Source of the DNA: Fictibacillus enclensis
GTDB taxonomy: Bacteria > Bacillota > Bacilli > Bacillales > Fictibacillaceae
Direction: 5' to 3'
Assembly: GCF_001457035.1 (NCBI RefSeq)
Contig: NZ_KQ758617.1
Span: forward strand, 1,922,001-1,986,000
DNA: 64,000 bases
The translations under genes and the position numbers were made by a program. Positions 19,379-28,599 of the stretch are shown piece after piece. The first letter of the stretch is position 1, and every line of letters starts with the position of its first letter. The notes under the pieces are model-generated. The model saw only the letters and a program-made list of their open reading frames with translations, ran no database searches and was not told the DNA's origin.

Positions 19379-20572
19379 TCAGTCTCCTTGTTGGATAAGT
19401 ATAGGTTGTTCAGATGCAATATTTTCAATTACCTGGTAGTGCATCGATAAATTTACTTTACCATTTGAAACGGACTGGCGCAAAATTTTTTCTCCCTTAA
19501 TTTTCGCATCGTGGGACAGCAGTTTCCTTACTTCTTTTCTGGCCATTGCTTTCCCTGCCTGGATGGCTTGGGAACTTGTATACACACGGTGCACGCCATC
19601 CGTTTCCCTGATTTCCTTCTTTATATAAGAAATCGGCAGTGTCCATTTCCAAAATTTCAGCGGAGTTTCATTCTTGCTGACCTCTTGTGTTTTATATTCC
19701 TCGTCTTTCCAGCCCCAAATCGGAATTTTGAGACCAAACAGATTTATTTTATGCTGCGTTACCATGTTTCCCGTAAAGGTTTGAAATTCCGTTTTTAGCG
19801 GAACGGTCACGCTTGTCGTATACCATGTTTCCCCCCAGACTACTCCCTTGGCCGGGACAAGCTTGGTTTTCCCTTCCTTTCCAATATATCCGGATACGAG
19901 GAGACTGCCCTTATAGACAAACTGATGCGGGGAAACCACGGGTTGTCCTTTTTCAACGAACATATCATAGATCACCGCATCCTTTTTTGCCACCAGATGC
20001 TTTGGTGATGACGTTTCCTTTCGTTTAGGGATTTCCTTTTCTACAACCTGAAAATTATAGGTTGTCCCATTCAGACTGACTCCGATCCAGGTTACATTGT
20101 CCATGGCGTTGGTCAGCTGCTGCTGAAGCTGTCTGACATTGGGGAGAAGGAAGATAAACTTGCCTTTTTTTATCCCCAATTCTTTTGCCGCTTTGAGAAG
20201 CTGGTATTCTGTTTTAGGATTTGCTCCTGTCACATTAATATTCCAAACCATATTGGATAGCAGAAATAAAACCACAAAAAAACCTGCAAGTCCAAGCAAG
20301 AGGCCGTTCCTTTTCCACATCCTGACTGCCCAAAACGGCAAACCGTTCTTCTCTAACAGGCGAAACTTGCACCTTGTTTGTTTCATAAGCGGCCGTACTT
20401 CTTTCATGTTTTTGGTATAAAGGCAGGCGGATACTGACCCCTCTACTGTCCGTTCGATGTTCCAGATTGCGATCCCCCGGGCCAGGCATTCATTGATGAA
20501 ACCTTCAATATCGTCGCCTCTCAATTCGATTTTCACATAACTGTTTATCGGCTCCAGCCAGTCCTTTTTCAT
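19379..20572 (-). CDS. yqfD: sporulation protein YqfD
   Basis: A 397-residue protein (B. subtilis 398) of the YqfD family, made in the mother cell under sigma-E in B. subtilis. The N-terminal cytoplasmic domain (1-85) is followed by one membrane segment (about 90-109) and a large extracytoplasmic domain. The role in spore formation is not defined biochemically. It is 21 bases downstream of yqfC. Confidence 0.92.
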   Translation of the reverse strand: MKKDWLEPINSYVKIELRGDDIEGFINECLARGIAIWNIERTVEGSVSACLYTKNMKEVRPLMKQTRCKFRLLEKNGLPFWAVRMWKRNGLLLGLAGFFVVLFLLSNMVWNINVTGANPKTEYQLLKAAKELGIKKGKFIFLLPNVRQLQQQLTNAMDNVTWIGVSLNGTTYNFQVVEKEIPKRKETSSPKHLVAKKDAVIYDMFVEKGQPVVSPHQFVYKGSLLVSGYIGKEGKTKLVPAKGVVWGETWYTTSVTVPLKTEFQTFTGNMVTQHKINLFGLKIPIWGWKDEEYKTQEVSKNETPLKFWKWTLPISYIKKEIRETDGVHRVYTSSQAIQAGKAMARKEVRKLLSHDAKIKGEKILRQSVSNGKVNLSMHYQVIENIASEQPILIQQGD

Positions 20573-20593
20573 AGCGGCCTCCCGTACTGGTTT

Positions 20594-20878
20594 TTAAGTG
20601 GATTTGTCATAATAGACCCCTTCAATGGTTCCTTCAAGCAATATTTCTTCGGGAAGAATGGTTTTAATAACAAAGTCCTGACCTTTGATCACAAGGTGTC
20701 CCTGCTTTAAACGAAGCTTTAGTTCTTCCCTTGAAAAGGCCATAACCCCTCTGTGATTTTCTATATAGATATGTAACTGGCCAATCATCGTAATGCGGGG
20801 TAAATCCATCATGGCATCAGCTGGGAGATCAAGTTTTTCCACTAACCATTTTGTTACTTGCTGCCTCCACTTTGCCAT
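20594..20878 (-). CDS. yqfC: sporulation protein YqfC
   Basis: A 94-residue protein (B. subtilis 93) with a YabP/YqfC fold: a short basic N-terminus followed by beta-strand segments (RITMIGQLHIYIENHRGV and a C-terminal EILLEGTIEGVYY). ATG 20878 is preceded by GAGAGGGGTG; the longer in-frame reading starts inside a poor context. It is paired with yqfD and probably belongs to the sigma-E regulon; see the candidate promoter upstream. Confidence 0.92.
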   Translation of the reverse strand: MAKWRQQVTKWLVEKLDLPADAMMDLPRITMIGQLHIYIENHRGVMAFSREELKLRLKQGHLVIKGQDFVIKTILPEEILLEGTIEGVYYDKST

Positions 20879-20900
20879 CAGCAACACCCCTCTCATCTCA

Positions 20901-20930
20901 TTTTTATGAAAGGGTGAGATAAACTATCAC
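20901..20930 (-). promoter_or_regulatory. candidate sigma-E promoter of yqfC-yqfD
   Basis: On the minus strand GTGATAG (20930-20924) is followed after 15 bases by CATAAAAA (20908-20901). This is similar to sigma-E -35 (ATA core) and -10 (CATACAnT) elements. The -10 has mismatches, so the call rests partly on the known sigma-E control of yqfCD in B. subtilis. Confidence 0.42.
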
Positions 20931-20937
20931 CATAAAT

Positions 20938-20966
20938 TAAAAAAAGGACCGCATAAGATGCAGTCC
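20938..20966 (-). terminator. terminator of the nfeD-floA operon
   Basis: The arms GGACTGCAT and ATGCGGTCC (one G-U pair) have a 3-base loop and a seven-T run on the minus strand. It ends the sigma-W operon before yqfC. Confidence 0.92.
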
Positions 20967-20987
20967 CCTTTGACACATGGTTCTTCT

Positions 20988-21437
20988 TCATTTTTTTCTG
21001 TGAAGCGGCTGATAAGCGCGTGGCTTGCCAAGAATCTCCGACCAAATAATTCCCTCCACGAGATTCTCCTTTTTTACCGTAAAAGATACAATTTCATTGC
21101 TTCGGTCCTTGTATCTGTCGTTTAAAGAGACACCGGACCGGGAAGTTGAAGATGACCGTGGCTTCATCTGGATGTTTTGATAACTTTCCAGCATCGTTGT
21201 TGCTGAAGAAACTTCTTCTAACTTTTCATTCTTTGCGGTCTTTTCCATTTTTGCTTTCTGGGCAGCTGCAGCATCCGAAGCTTCCACTGTTCTCCTTTGA
21301 ACCCGCCGTTGTCGCTGATGATCATTCTGCTGCGACAGACCTTTTTTAATCAATCCATACAGCCCCACGACCACAAAAATGATAAATGGAAGCAAATCAC
21401 CGATGGCATCGAAAAGATGATTGATAAGGGTATCCAT
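20988..21437 (-). CDS. single-pass membrane protein at the yqfB position
   Basis: A 149-residue protein with one N-terminal membrane segment (about 12-31). A long charged, probably disordered and partly coiled region rich in Gln, Arg, Ala and Lys (35-80) follows, then a Ser-rich stretch. The C-terminal block ends VKKENLVEGIIWSEILGKPR. No enzymatic motif is visible. It overlaps floA by one base and ends before a terminator, so it is the last gene of the nfeD-floA operon, the place of yqfB in B. subtilis. I cannot confirm orthology by eye. A function in membrane-stress response is inferred only from the operon. Confidence 0.85.
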   Translation of the reverse strand: MDTLINHLFDAIGDLLPFIIFVVVGLYGLIKKGLSQQNDHQRQRRVQRRTVEASDAAAAQKAKMEKTAKNEKLEEVSSATTMLESYQNIQMKPRSSSTSRSGVSLNDRYKDRSNEIVSFTVKKENLVEGIIWSEILGKPRAYQPLHRKK

Positions 21438-22450
21438 TATTTCTTCCCTTTAGTGCCCGGCAAATCATCTTCTCCTAATGAAGGATTCGCCTGTTTTCCA
21501 ATCGATTCTCTCATGTTTGTGTCTGCAATCACGTTGGTCAAATTGGCATAATCAAGCACACCCATATTTCCCGAACGAAGTGCTTCGGCCATGGCAAGTG
21601 GCACCTCGGCTTCGGCTTCCACCACTTTTGCACGCATTTCCTGAACCCTGGCGATCATTTCCTGTTCGTTGGCAACAGCCATGGCCCGGCGTTCTTCTGC
21701 CTTCGCCTGTGCAATATTTTTATCAGCCATCGCCTGGTCGGTTTGCAGTGCTGCCCCAATATTCTTGCCAATATCAATATCAGCAATATCAATTGACAGA
21801 ATTTCAAACGCGGTTCCGGAATCCAGTCCTTTGGATAAAACGGTTTGCGAAATGGTGTCCGGATTTTCCAGAACCTTTTTATGATTCTCACTTGAACCAA
21901 TCGTAGAAACAATACCTTCCCCTACACGGGCAATAATGGTTTCTTCTCCTGCTCCCCCGACCAGGCGTTCAATATTGGCTCTAACAGTTATTCTCGCTTT
22001 CGCTTTTACTTCAATGCCATCCAGTGCCACACCGGCAATAAACGGCGTTTCAATTACTTTGGGGTTAACACTCATCTGTACGGCTTCCAGGACGTCTCTT
22101 CCGGCTAAATCAATCGCTGCCGACCTTTCGAACGTCAAATCAATGTTCGCTCTGTGTGCGGCAATGAGAGCGTTTACCACACGGTCTACATTTCCTCCCG
22201 CCAGGTAATGGCTTTCGAGCTGATTGGTCGTAAGATTTAACCCGGCTTTTTGTGCCTTGATCAGCGGATTGATGACCCTTGAGGGGATAACCCGTCTTAA
22301 CCTCATACCGATCAGTGTAAAAATCCCAACCCGTACTCCTGCAGCAAGTGCTGAAATCCAAAGAGCAACCGGTACAAATGTAAATAGAATTGCAAGCACA
22401 ATAATAATAACGCCAATTAAAACAAGCGTTGCGATGGAACCTGAAAACAT
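21437..22450 (-). CDS. floA: flotillin-like protein FloA
   Basis: Scaffold protein of functional membrane microdomains. The 337 residues (B. subtilis FloA 331) have an N-terminal membrane hairpin (about 5-45), the SPFH/YqfA domain, and a heptad-like Ala/Glu-rich region with repeated [16 protein letters not shown]-type segments that drives oligomerisation. It directly follows nfeD, its usual partner, and is co-expressed with it from a sigma-W promoter, consistent with envelope-stress control. Confidence 0.96.
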   Translation of the reverse strand: MFSGSIATLVLIGVIIIVLAILFTFVPVALWISALAAGVRVGIFTLIGMRLRRVIPSRVINPLIKAQKAGLNLTTNQLESHYLAGGNVDRVVNALIAAHRANIDLTFERSAAIDLAGRDVLEAVQMSVNPKVIETPFIAGVALDGIEVKAKARITVRANIERLVGGAGEETIIARVGEGIVSTIGSSENHKKVLENPDTISQTVLSKGLDSGTAFEILSIDIADIDIGKNIGAALQTDQAMADKNIAQAKAEERRAMAVANEQEMIARVQEMRAKVVEAEAEVPLAMAEALRSGNMGVLDYANLTNVIADTNMRESIGKQANPSLGEDDLPGTKGKK

Positions 22451-23791
22451 TTAATCTCCTCCTTTTTCTGATAAATCTTCTTTTACTTCTCTAACTACGA
22501 TTCTAGATCCCTGTACTTTAACAATTTTTAACTTTTTCCCTTTTGGAATAAAGCTGCCTTCTGTTACAACATCCAGATATTCTCCATCGAGATCTGCTGT
22601 ACCAGATGGTCTAAGAGGCGTGATAGATTCCGCAATCCTCCCTGTAAGATCCGCTCTCTGGTCATTTGAAATGTATCCCTTTTCCGTGCTCGTGCTGTCA
22701 AACAAGATCAGTTTTCTCAGTGGTCCCCGATAGCCAAAATATTTAAGGAAAAAGAAAGATCCTACTACAGTAACAATAAAAGCGATTCCTATCGAAATGG
22801 CTACAGTCGTTACCGATCCTGCTGCCATGACCAAGCTTGCAATCACTGCAACCACCCCCAACACTCCTATAATGCCTCCCGGAACAAAAATTTCCAGGAA
22901 CAAAAACACAAGACCCAGCACAAAAAGCGCGACGGATTCCCACCCGGCAAGTCCTGCAATCATATGACCAAAGAAATAAAGACCCATTGAGAGAAGACCG
23001 ATGGTGCCAGCAATACCGAAACCAGGTGTAAAAAGTTCAATGGCGAGCCCCAAAAATCCAACAGAAAAAAGGATGGCTACTGCAATTGGATTTGTAACCA
23101 CACGAGCTACTTTTTCGGCCAGGCTTAAATTTACTTCCGTAATTTTTGCGTCGTCCAGCTTAAGATACGAAAGCAGTTCATGCCGGTCATTCACTATTTT
23201 TTCTGCATAGCCTACCTTAAGCGCCTGATTGGCTGTCAGGGTTAACAGTTTCCCTTTCTCAAGGCCCAGGTCCTTGATTTCTATGTTTTCATCTGCCATG
23301 GCCCTTGCATATTTAGGATCGCGGTTGTTGAGTTCTGCTGCCGCTTCCATTTCTGCAATCCAGGCGGATTCTGCTTTTTTCCCAGCAGTATTGCCCTGTG
23401 CATTGATTACAGCAGCAGAGCCCATTGTTGTTGACGGTTTCATAACAATTTCATTTGCATTCAATGCAATATACGCTCCGGCAGAAAAAGCATCTTTAAT
23501 TATGTAAGCTGTAGTGGGTATTTGCGTAGATCTGATCAGCTGGGCAATCTTATTAGCTGAATCCACTCTTCCCCCTGGCGTGTTGATTTCAAAAATAATG
23601 TGGTCTGCACCTGCTTTTTCGGCATCGTCCAAACTTCTCTCAAGGAAGGCTTCAAGACCTCTTTCAATTTCCTGCTGTACCGGAATTACATATACCGTCT
23701 CGCCATTCCCTTCACCGGCCGCCGGCTTGATGACCGTCAGCAGCGGGAGCATCATTAGTCCAATGAAGAATATCATCCGGATTATTCTCAA
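22451..23791 (-). CDS. yqeZ: NfeD-family membrane serine protease
   Basis: A 446-residue member of the long NfeD family (B. subtilis YqeZ 437). It has a signal peptide (about 1-26) and a ClpP/SppA-like protease domain, with nucleophile Ser103 in AFSAGAY and a probable Lys near 138. Several membrane segments (about 235-345) and a C-terminal OB-fold NfeD domain follow. In characterised relatives it works with the adjacent flotillin/stomatin partner. The start is TTG 23791, with AAAGGGGGGG just upstream. It is the first gene of the sigma-W operon. Confidence 0.93.
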   Translation of the reverse strand: MRIIRMIFFIGLMMLPLLTVIKPAAGEGNGETVYVIPVQQEIERGLEAFLERSLDDAEKAGADHIIFEINTPGGRVDSANKIAQLIRSTQIPTTAYIIKDAFSAGAYIALNANEIVMKPSTTMGSAAVINAQGNTAGKKAESAWIAEMEAAAELNNRDPKYARAMADENIEIKDLGLEKGKLLTLTANQALKVGYAEKIVNDRHELLSYLKLDDAKITEVNLSLAEKVARVVTNPIAVAILFSVGFLGLAIELFTPGFGIAGTIGLLSMGLYFFGHMIAGLAGWESVALFVLGLVFLFLEIFVPGGIIGVLGVVAVIASLVMAAGSVTTVAISIGIAFIVTVVGSFFFLKYFGYRGPLRKLILFDSTSTEKGYISNDQRADLTGRIAESITPLRPSGTADLDGEYLDVVTEGSFIPKGKKLKIVKVQGSRIVVREVKEDLSEKGGD

Positions 23792-23823
23792 CGTTTCCCC
23801 CCCTTTTTAATCCCCCTTTATTC

Positions 23824-23850
23824 ATACGACTGACCAACAAAAAAGTTTCA
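23824..23850 (-). promoter_or_regulatory. sigma-W promoter of nfeD-floA
   Basis: On the minus strand TGAAAC (23850-23845), exactly 16 bases, then CGTAT (23828-23824). This is a perfect match to the ECF sigma-W consensus. The B. subtilis yqeZ-floA-yqfB operon is known to be sigma-W dependent. Confidence 0.88.
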
Positions 23851-23916
23851 ATATCTGGAAAGTTCCCTCTCCATTGTATAGTATGTATTTTGGAAAAACC
23901 AAGTGGATAATTAACG

Positions 23917-23953
23917 CAAAAAGACGCCTTAAGGCTAAGCCTCAAGGCGTCTG
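23917..23953 (-). terminator. rpsU-yqeY terminator
   Basis: The arms AGACGCCTT and AAGGCGTCT, with an inner GGCTtaGCC helix, are followed by five T on the minus strand. Confidence 0.92.
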
Positions 23954-23959
23954 TTCGAT

Positions 23960-24403
23960 TTAAGATAAATTTTGTTGAACGAGCTTGTTGACAAGAGAAC
24001 CATCGGCTTTGCCTTTTACTTGAGGCATCACCACTCCCATCACCTTACCCATATCCGCTTTTGATGAAGCACCAACTTGTTCGATGGCTCCCAGGACAAT
24101 CTCTTTCACTTCATCCTCGGATAATTGTTGTGGCATATAGTCCGTAATGATGGCAATTTCTTCTTTCAAAGGATCTGCCAAATCATTGCGTCCAGCTTTT
24201 TCAAATTCTTGGAGGGAGTCTTTTCTTTGTTTCATTTCACGTGCAAGAACAGTGAGCTCTTCTTCTTCATTCAGGTCGTGCCCGAGCTTGATTGATTCGT
24301 TTTGAAGGGATGCCTTCACCATGCGAATCACAGAAAGCTTTTGCTTGTTTTTGTCCTTCATCGCTTGTTTCATATCCTGGTTTAATCGATCAAGAAGACT
24401 CAT
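23960..24403 (-). CDS. yqeY: GatB/YqeY domain protein
   Basis: A 147-residue protein (B. subtilis 148) homologous to the tRNA-binding tail domain of GatB. Freestanding YqeY has no proven reaction; a role near translation is inferred from its pairing with ribosomal protein S21. It is all-helical, with a Lys/Glu-rich N-terminal half and the conserved [17 protein letters not shown] ending. It follows rpsU by 15 bases. Confidence 0.94.
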   Translation of the reverse strand: MSLLDRLNQDMKQAMKDKNKQKLSVIRMVKASLQNESIKLGHDLNEEEELTVLAREMKQRKDSLQEFEKAGRNDLADPLKEEIAIITDYMPQQLSEDEVKEIVLGAIEQVGASSKADMGKVMGVVMPQVKGKADGSLVNKLVQQNLS

Positions 24404-24418
24404 AAACTTACACCTCTC

Positions 24419-24592
24419 TTAGAACTTGCGCTTTCTTGCTGCCTCAGCCTTCTTCTTACGTTTAACGCTTGGCTTTTCATAATGCTTGCGCTTTTTCACT
24501 TCTGCCAAAGTTCCATCTTTGGAAACGGATCTTTTAAAACGACGAAGAGCATCATCAATGGATTCGTTCTTACGAACACGGGTTTCTGCCAT
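24419..24592 (-). CDS. rpsU: 30S ribosomal protein S21
   Basis: A 57-residue basic ribosomal protein, the usual length. It starts [20 protein letters not shown] and has a Lys/Arg-rich tail. ATG 24592 is preceded by GGAGGGAGGG; an in-frame upstream reading is discarded for lack of such a site. It is driven by a near-consensus sigma-A promoter and followed by yqeY. Confidence 0.98.
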   Translation of the reverse strand: MAETRVRKNESIDDALRRFKRSVSKDGTLAEVKKRKHYEKPSVKRKKKAEAARKRKF

Positions 24593-24660
24593 TTTCTTTC
24601 CCTCCCTCCAGACCATTTCAGTCACAATGAGTGATAGAAATGCGTCACATATCTTTTGCC

Positions 24661-24689
24661 ATTATAATATATCAATTGATAATGGTCAA
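24661..24689 (-). promoter_or_regulatory. sigma-A promoter of rpsU-yqeY
   Basis: On the minus strand TTGACC (24689-24684), 17 bases, TATAAT (24666-24661). This is one of the best promoter matches in the window, as expected for a ribosomal protein gene. Confidence 0.88.
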
Positions 24690-24706
24690 CAAAAATCCGC
24701 TTTGTT

Positions 24707-25381
24707 TTAATAATCTGATTCTGAGCTTACGCCTTTAACAATGGCAATTCCTGCACTTGCCCCGATCCGGGTTGCCCCAGCTTCCACCATGGCAATCGTG
24801 GTTTTCCTGTCGCGTACTCCGCCTGAAGCTTTTACGCCAATATTCGGGCCGACCGTCTCTCGCATAAGGCGGATGTCTTCTACCGTTGCTCCTCCTGTGG
24901 AAAACCCGGTAGAGGTTTTCACAAATTGGATGCCAGCTTTAACTGCGATTTCACAGGCCTTTACTTTTTCTTCATCTGTAAGCAGGGACGTTTCAATAAT
25001 GGCTTTGGTCAGTGCACGCCCCTTTGCAGCTTCAACGACAGCACGGACATCTCGTTCAACCAGATCGTACTCTTTCCCTTTTAAAGCACCGATATTGATT
25101 ACCATGTCCACTTCAGTTGCCCCGTTTTCAATGGCATTTTTTGTTTCAAATGCCTTCACTTCAGGGGTGCTCGCACCAAGCGGAAAACCAATGACTGTAC
25201 AAACAGCCACGTCTGTACCTTTCAGTTGCTCAAACGCAGTGTATACCCAAACCGGATTAACACAAACTGAAAAAAAATTGAATTCCTTTGCCTCGGCACA
25301 CAATTTTAAAATATCTTCTTTTGTTGTTTCCGGTTTTAAAGCGGTATGGTCAATGAGTTTAGCAAGATCTGATGCAGCCAT
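24707..25381 (-). CDS. deoC: deoxyribose-phosphate aldolase
   Basis: Class I aldolase that splits 2-deoxyribose-5-phosphate into acetaldehyde and glyceraldehyde-3-phosphate in deoxynucleoside catabolism. The 224 residues contain the Schiff-base Lys155 in FVKTSTGF, Lys184 in VKASGGVR and Asp92. AAAGGATG precedes ATG 25381. In B. subtilis deoC is in a separate deo operon; here it lies between rpsU and mtaB with no other deo gene nearby. Confidence 0.97.
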   Translation of the reverse strand: MAASDLAKLIDHTALKPETTKEDILKLCAEAKEFNFFSVCVNPVWVYTAFEQLKGTDVAVCTVIGFPLGASTPEVKAFETKNAIENGATEVDMVINIGALKGKEYDLVERDVRAVVEAAKGRALTKAIIETSLLTDEEKVKACEIAVKAGIQFVKTSTGFSTGGATVEDIRLMRETVGPNIGVKASGGVRDRKTTIAMVEAGATRIGASAGIAIVKGVSSESDY

Positions 25382-25462
25382 TTTTTATCATCCTTTCTAC
25401 ACTTCTTCTCTTCCTATGTATTTTACCAAAACCCGACATTAAAATACAAAACCCGGGTTTAC

Positions 25463-25497
25463 ACAAAAAAAAGAAAGCCCGGGTATCCGGACTTTCA
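25463..25497 (-). terminator. mtaB operon terminator
   Basis: The minus strand reads GAAAGTCCGG, a 3-base loop, CCGGGCTTTC and eight T. It ends the prmA-rsmE-mtaB run. Confidence 0.93.
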
Positions 25498-25503
25498 GTG
25501 GTA

Positions 25504-26856
25504 TCAGAAGTTTGCAATTTCTTTGGAAAGATGATCATCGATTACTTTTACAAACTGGCCGTCATTATACGGGTAACCCGCTTTCGAAATTTTCACAAGG
25601 ACTTGTTTTCCGATCATCTCTTCGGTTGCAGGGAACCTGACTTTGAGATAGTTCGGTGTGTACCCAACATACAGGCCTGTTCCCTTTTCTTCCTTATATG
25701 CTTCTTCAGGAATTACCTCTACGACTTCATCTTCGTAATCTGAAGCATATTCTTTGGCGAGCTGATCTGAAAGCTCGATCAAGCGGTGAACTCGTTCGTT
25801 CTTCACCTCTTCAGGAACTTGTTCCTCCATCCGTGCGGCAGGTGTGCCGGTGCGCTTGGAATATGGGAAGACATGAAGCTCGGAAAATTTGTGGTCGCGG
25901 ATGAAATTATAGGTTTCCATAAATTCTTCTTCCGTTTCCCCGGGAAATCCGACAATGACATCTGAAGTAATCGCCAAACCAGGAAGTGCATTTTTCAACT
26001 TGGTAATGCGCTCTGCAAAAAGTTCCATAGTATACTTTCTGCGCATTCTTTGAAGAACCGTGTTGGAACCGGACTGAAGCGGGATATGAAGATGGGGAAC
26101 GACCTTATCGGATCGGTTCATGACCTCGATCACTTCGTCCGTAATCTGGCTCGCTTCAATGGAAGAAATGCGAAGCCTTTTCAATCCTTCCACTTTCTCA
26201 TCCAATTCTGAAAGAAGCATGGCAAAGTTGTAATCTTTCAAATCTTCACCGTATCCCGCAGTGTGAATGCCAGTAAGCACGATCTCTTTATATCCGGCAC
26301 TGACAAGCTGCTGCGCCTGATGGATGACTTCTTTTGAATCCCGTGAGCGCAAGAGCCCGCGTGCCCAGGGAATGATACAAAATGTACAGAAGTTGTTGCA
26401 TCCTTCCTGAATTTTCAGGGATGCACGTGTACGGTCCGTAAATGATGGAACATCAAGTTCTTCATACACACGTGCTTTCATGATGTTGCCGACACCATTG
26501 ATAGGAAGCCGTTCTTCTTTAAACTGCTCAATAAACCCAAGCATCTTCCCACGATCCTGGGTTCCGACCACAATGTCCACACCCGGGATCGCCATGATTT
26601 CCGCAGGAGAGGTCTGGGCGTAGCAGCCCGTCACACAAATGACCGCATCCGGGTTTTTACGGATCGCCCGGCGGATCACCTGACGGCTTTTTTTATCGCC
26701 TGTATTGGTTACAGTACATGTATTAATTACATAAACGTCAGCTGTCTGCTCGAACTCTTTACGTTCATAACCTTCACTATGGAACAGCTGCCAAATCGCT
26801 TCTGTTTCGTAATGGTTTACTTTACAGCCTAATGTATGAAAAGCCACTGATGGCAT
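25504..26856 (-). CDS. mtaB: tRNA ct6A/t6A37 methylthiotransferase MtaB
   Basis: Radical-SAM enzyme that adds a methylthio group to t6A at position 37 of ANN-decoding tRNAs. The 450 residues (B. subtilis 451) start MPSVAFHTLGCKVNHYE. They contain an N-terminal UPF0004 domain with three cluster cysteines, the radical-SAM motif CNNFCTFC in the middle, and a C-terminal TRAM domain. ATG 26856 is preferred, 6 bases after AGGTG; a GTG at 26865 overlaps that site. The ribosome binding site lies inside the end of rsmE. Confidence 0.95.
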   Translation of the reverse strand: MPSVAFHTLGCKVNHYETEAIWQLFHSEGYERKEFEQTADVYVINTCTVTNTGDKKSRQVIRRAIRKNPDAVICVTGCYAQTSPAEIMAIPGVDIVVGTQDRGKMLGFIEQFKEERLPINGVGNIMKARVYEELDVPSFTDRTRASLKIQEGCNNFCTFCIIPWARGLLRSRDSKEVIHQAQQLVSAGYKEIVLTGIHTAGYGEDLKDYNFAMLLSELDEKVEGLKRLRISSIEASQITDEVIEVMNRSDKVVPHLHIPLQSGSNTVLQRMRRKYTMELFAERITKLKNALPGLAITSDVIVGFPGETEEEFMETYNFIRDHKFSELHVFPYSKRTGTPAARMEEQVPEEVKNERVHRLIELSDQLAKEYASDYEDEVVEVIPEEAYKEEKGTGLYVGYTPNYLKVRFPATEEMIGKQVLVKISKAGYPYNDGQFVKVIDDHLSKEIANF

Positions 26857-26861
26857 TTCAA

Positions 26862-27614
26862 TCACCTCATTAATTCAAAATGATAGGAAACAGCGCTAAG
26901 GAGATAAGAACTTGCTGTTTCTGTACGCAGTATTCGGGGGCCAAGTCCACAGGAAACAAAACCAGCTTCCTTTAATTCAGATACTTCCTGCCCGCTAAAT
27001 CCGCCTTCCGGGCCGATGGCGCAAAGAAGCGTCGAACCGGGAGACATGGAATACAGGACTTCAGCCAGCCGCTTTGTCTCTCCCTCTTTCGCTTCTTCTT
27101 CATAAGCCACAATTTTATAATCAAAATCAGTTGCTTGTTTCAAAAGAGTTGTAAAGGAAACAGGCGAAAACACGTCAGGAATGACGCTGCGGTGTGACTG
27201 CTCAGCCGCCTCTTTTGCAATTTTTGCAAGCCTCAGGATTTTTTTCTGACCTTTTTTTTCATCCCATTTTACAATACACCGTGATGAAGAAAAAGGCAAA
27301 AATCCCTTTGCCCCTAGCTCGGTTCCTTTTTGTACAATCGTTTCCAGCTTATCTCCTTTAGGAATTCCCTGGGCAATGGTGACCTGTATAGGAGATTCCT
27401 TTTGTTCCTGTATCTCTTCGATCACAGAGGCATGGACAGAATCCCGGTCTACCGCCGTGATTTCACAGAGCACCGTCCGGCCCTGACTATCGGAGCAAAT
27501 AATATGATCGCCGTTTTCCATTCTCATTACTTTTGCAATATGATTTGCATCATCGCCCGTGATTGTCACGTTGGTTTCGCTCATATCGTTTCCTGAAACA
27601 AAGTACCTTTGCAT
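26862..27614 (-). CDS. rsmE: 16S rRNA (uracil(1498)-N(3))-methyltransferase
   Basis: SPOUT-class enzyme that methylates U1498 of 16S rRNA. The 250 residues start MQRYFVSGNDM and have an N-terminal PUA-like domain. The SAM-binding knot shows AIGPEGGFSGQEV and LGPRILRTETA. ATG 27614 follows AGAGGT; a longer in-frame reading has no ribosome binding site. It begins one base after the prmA stop codon. Confidence 0.95.
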   Translation of the reverse strand: MQRYFVSGNDMSETNVTITGDDANHIAKVMRMENGDHIICSDSQGRTVLCEITAVDRDSVHASVIEEIQEQKESPIQVTIAQGIPKGDKLETIVQKGTELGAKGFLPFSSSRCIVKWDEKKGQKKILRLAKIAKEAAEQSHRSVIPDVFSPVSFTTLLKQATDFDYKIVAYEEEAKEGETKRLAEVLYSMSPGSTLLCAIGPEGGFSGQEVSELKEAGFVSCGLGPRILRTETASSYLLSAVSYHFELMR

Positions 27615-27615
27615 G

Positions 27616-28572
27616 TTAGACCTCTTTCGAGTCCGAAAGATTGCGCGCAATGATTGCTACCCAGTCTTCCATCTCCAGCACTTCTACAATGGTAAACCCG
27701 TTTTGTTTCAGCTCTTCTTTTACTTCGTTCTTTTTTCCTTGAATAATGCCTGAAGTAATAAACAGGCCATCTTGTTTAAGCACCCTTGCGGCATCTGGAA
27801 CAAAACGCAGGATAATATCAGCAAGCAGATTGCCCACAATTAGATCGGCAGGACCTTCAATACCGTTTAACAAGTTATTCTGCTTTACAGTGATTTTTTC
27901 CGCTGCTTTATTCAGTTTCACATTAATATTGGCGCTTGAAACTGCTACTTCGTCCAAGTCAAATGCCTGAACATGCTTCGCTCCCAGGTGGGCCGCAGCG
28001 ATACTTAAAACACCGGAGCCGGTTCCTACATCAATGACCTCATCCCCTGGGTTCAGGTATTTCTCGATGGCTTGCAGGCACATGACCGTTGTTGGATGGG
28101 TCCCGGTGCCAAAAGCCATTCCCGGATCCAGTTCAATGATTACTTCATCAGAGCTCACCGGCTGATAATCTTCCCATGTCGGTGTAATGGTTATCTTTTC
28201 GGAAATTTTTACCGGCTTGTAGTATTTCTTCCAGGCGGTTGCCCACTCTTCTTCATTTACCTCACTGATGGTTACATGGTTATGGCCGAGATCGATATCA
28301 TAGGTCATTAAATTATTAATGGCTTCTTTGACCTCATCTACTGTTTCACCGAGAAAACTTGTTACCGGCAAATACGCTTTTATCAGTACGCCTTCTTCAG
28401 GATAATCATTAGGATCGAGTTGATAGATTTCCCCAAAAACGGATGTTCTCTCTTTTATTAAATCTTCCGGATCTTCTATCACCACGCCGCTGGCACCTGC
28501 TTCGTGTAGAATGTTTGAGATTGGTTCAACCGCTTCCTGGGTAGTATGAATGCTAATTTCTGACCATTTCAA
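27616..28572 (-). CDS. prmA: ribosomal protein L11 methyltransferase
   Basis: Trimethylates ribosomal protein L11. The 318 residues contain the SAM loop [20 protein letters not shown] and the catalytic-site motif VGNLLAD, a family variant of NPPY. Start proposed at TTG 28572: GGAG is well spaced and the protein then begins [18 protein letters not shown], like B. subtilis PrmA. The in-frame ATG 28587 has its AGGA touching the codon. It stands 3' of dnaJ, as in Bacillus. Confidence 0.94.
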   Translation of the reverse strand: MKWSEISIHTTQEAVEPISNILHEAGASGVVIEDPEDLIKERTSVFGEIYQLDPNDYPEEGVLIKAYLPVTSFLGETVDEVKEAINNLMTYDIDLGHNHVTISEVNEEEWATAWKKYYKPVKISEKITITPTWEDYQPVSSDEVIIELDPGMAFGTGTHPTTVMCLQAIEKYLNPGDEVIDVGTGSGVLSIAAAHLGAKHVQAFDLDEVAVSSANINVKLNKAAEKITVKQNNLLNGIEGPADLIVGNLLADIILRFVPDAARVLKQDGLFITSGIIQGKKNEVKEELKQNGFTIVEVLEMEDWVAIIARNLSDSKEV

Positions 28573-28599
28573 TTCTATCAACTCCATTCCTATGATCCA

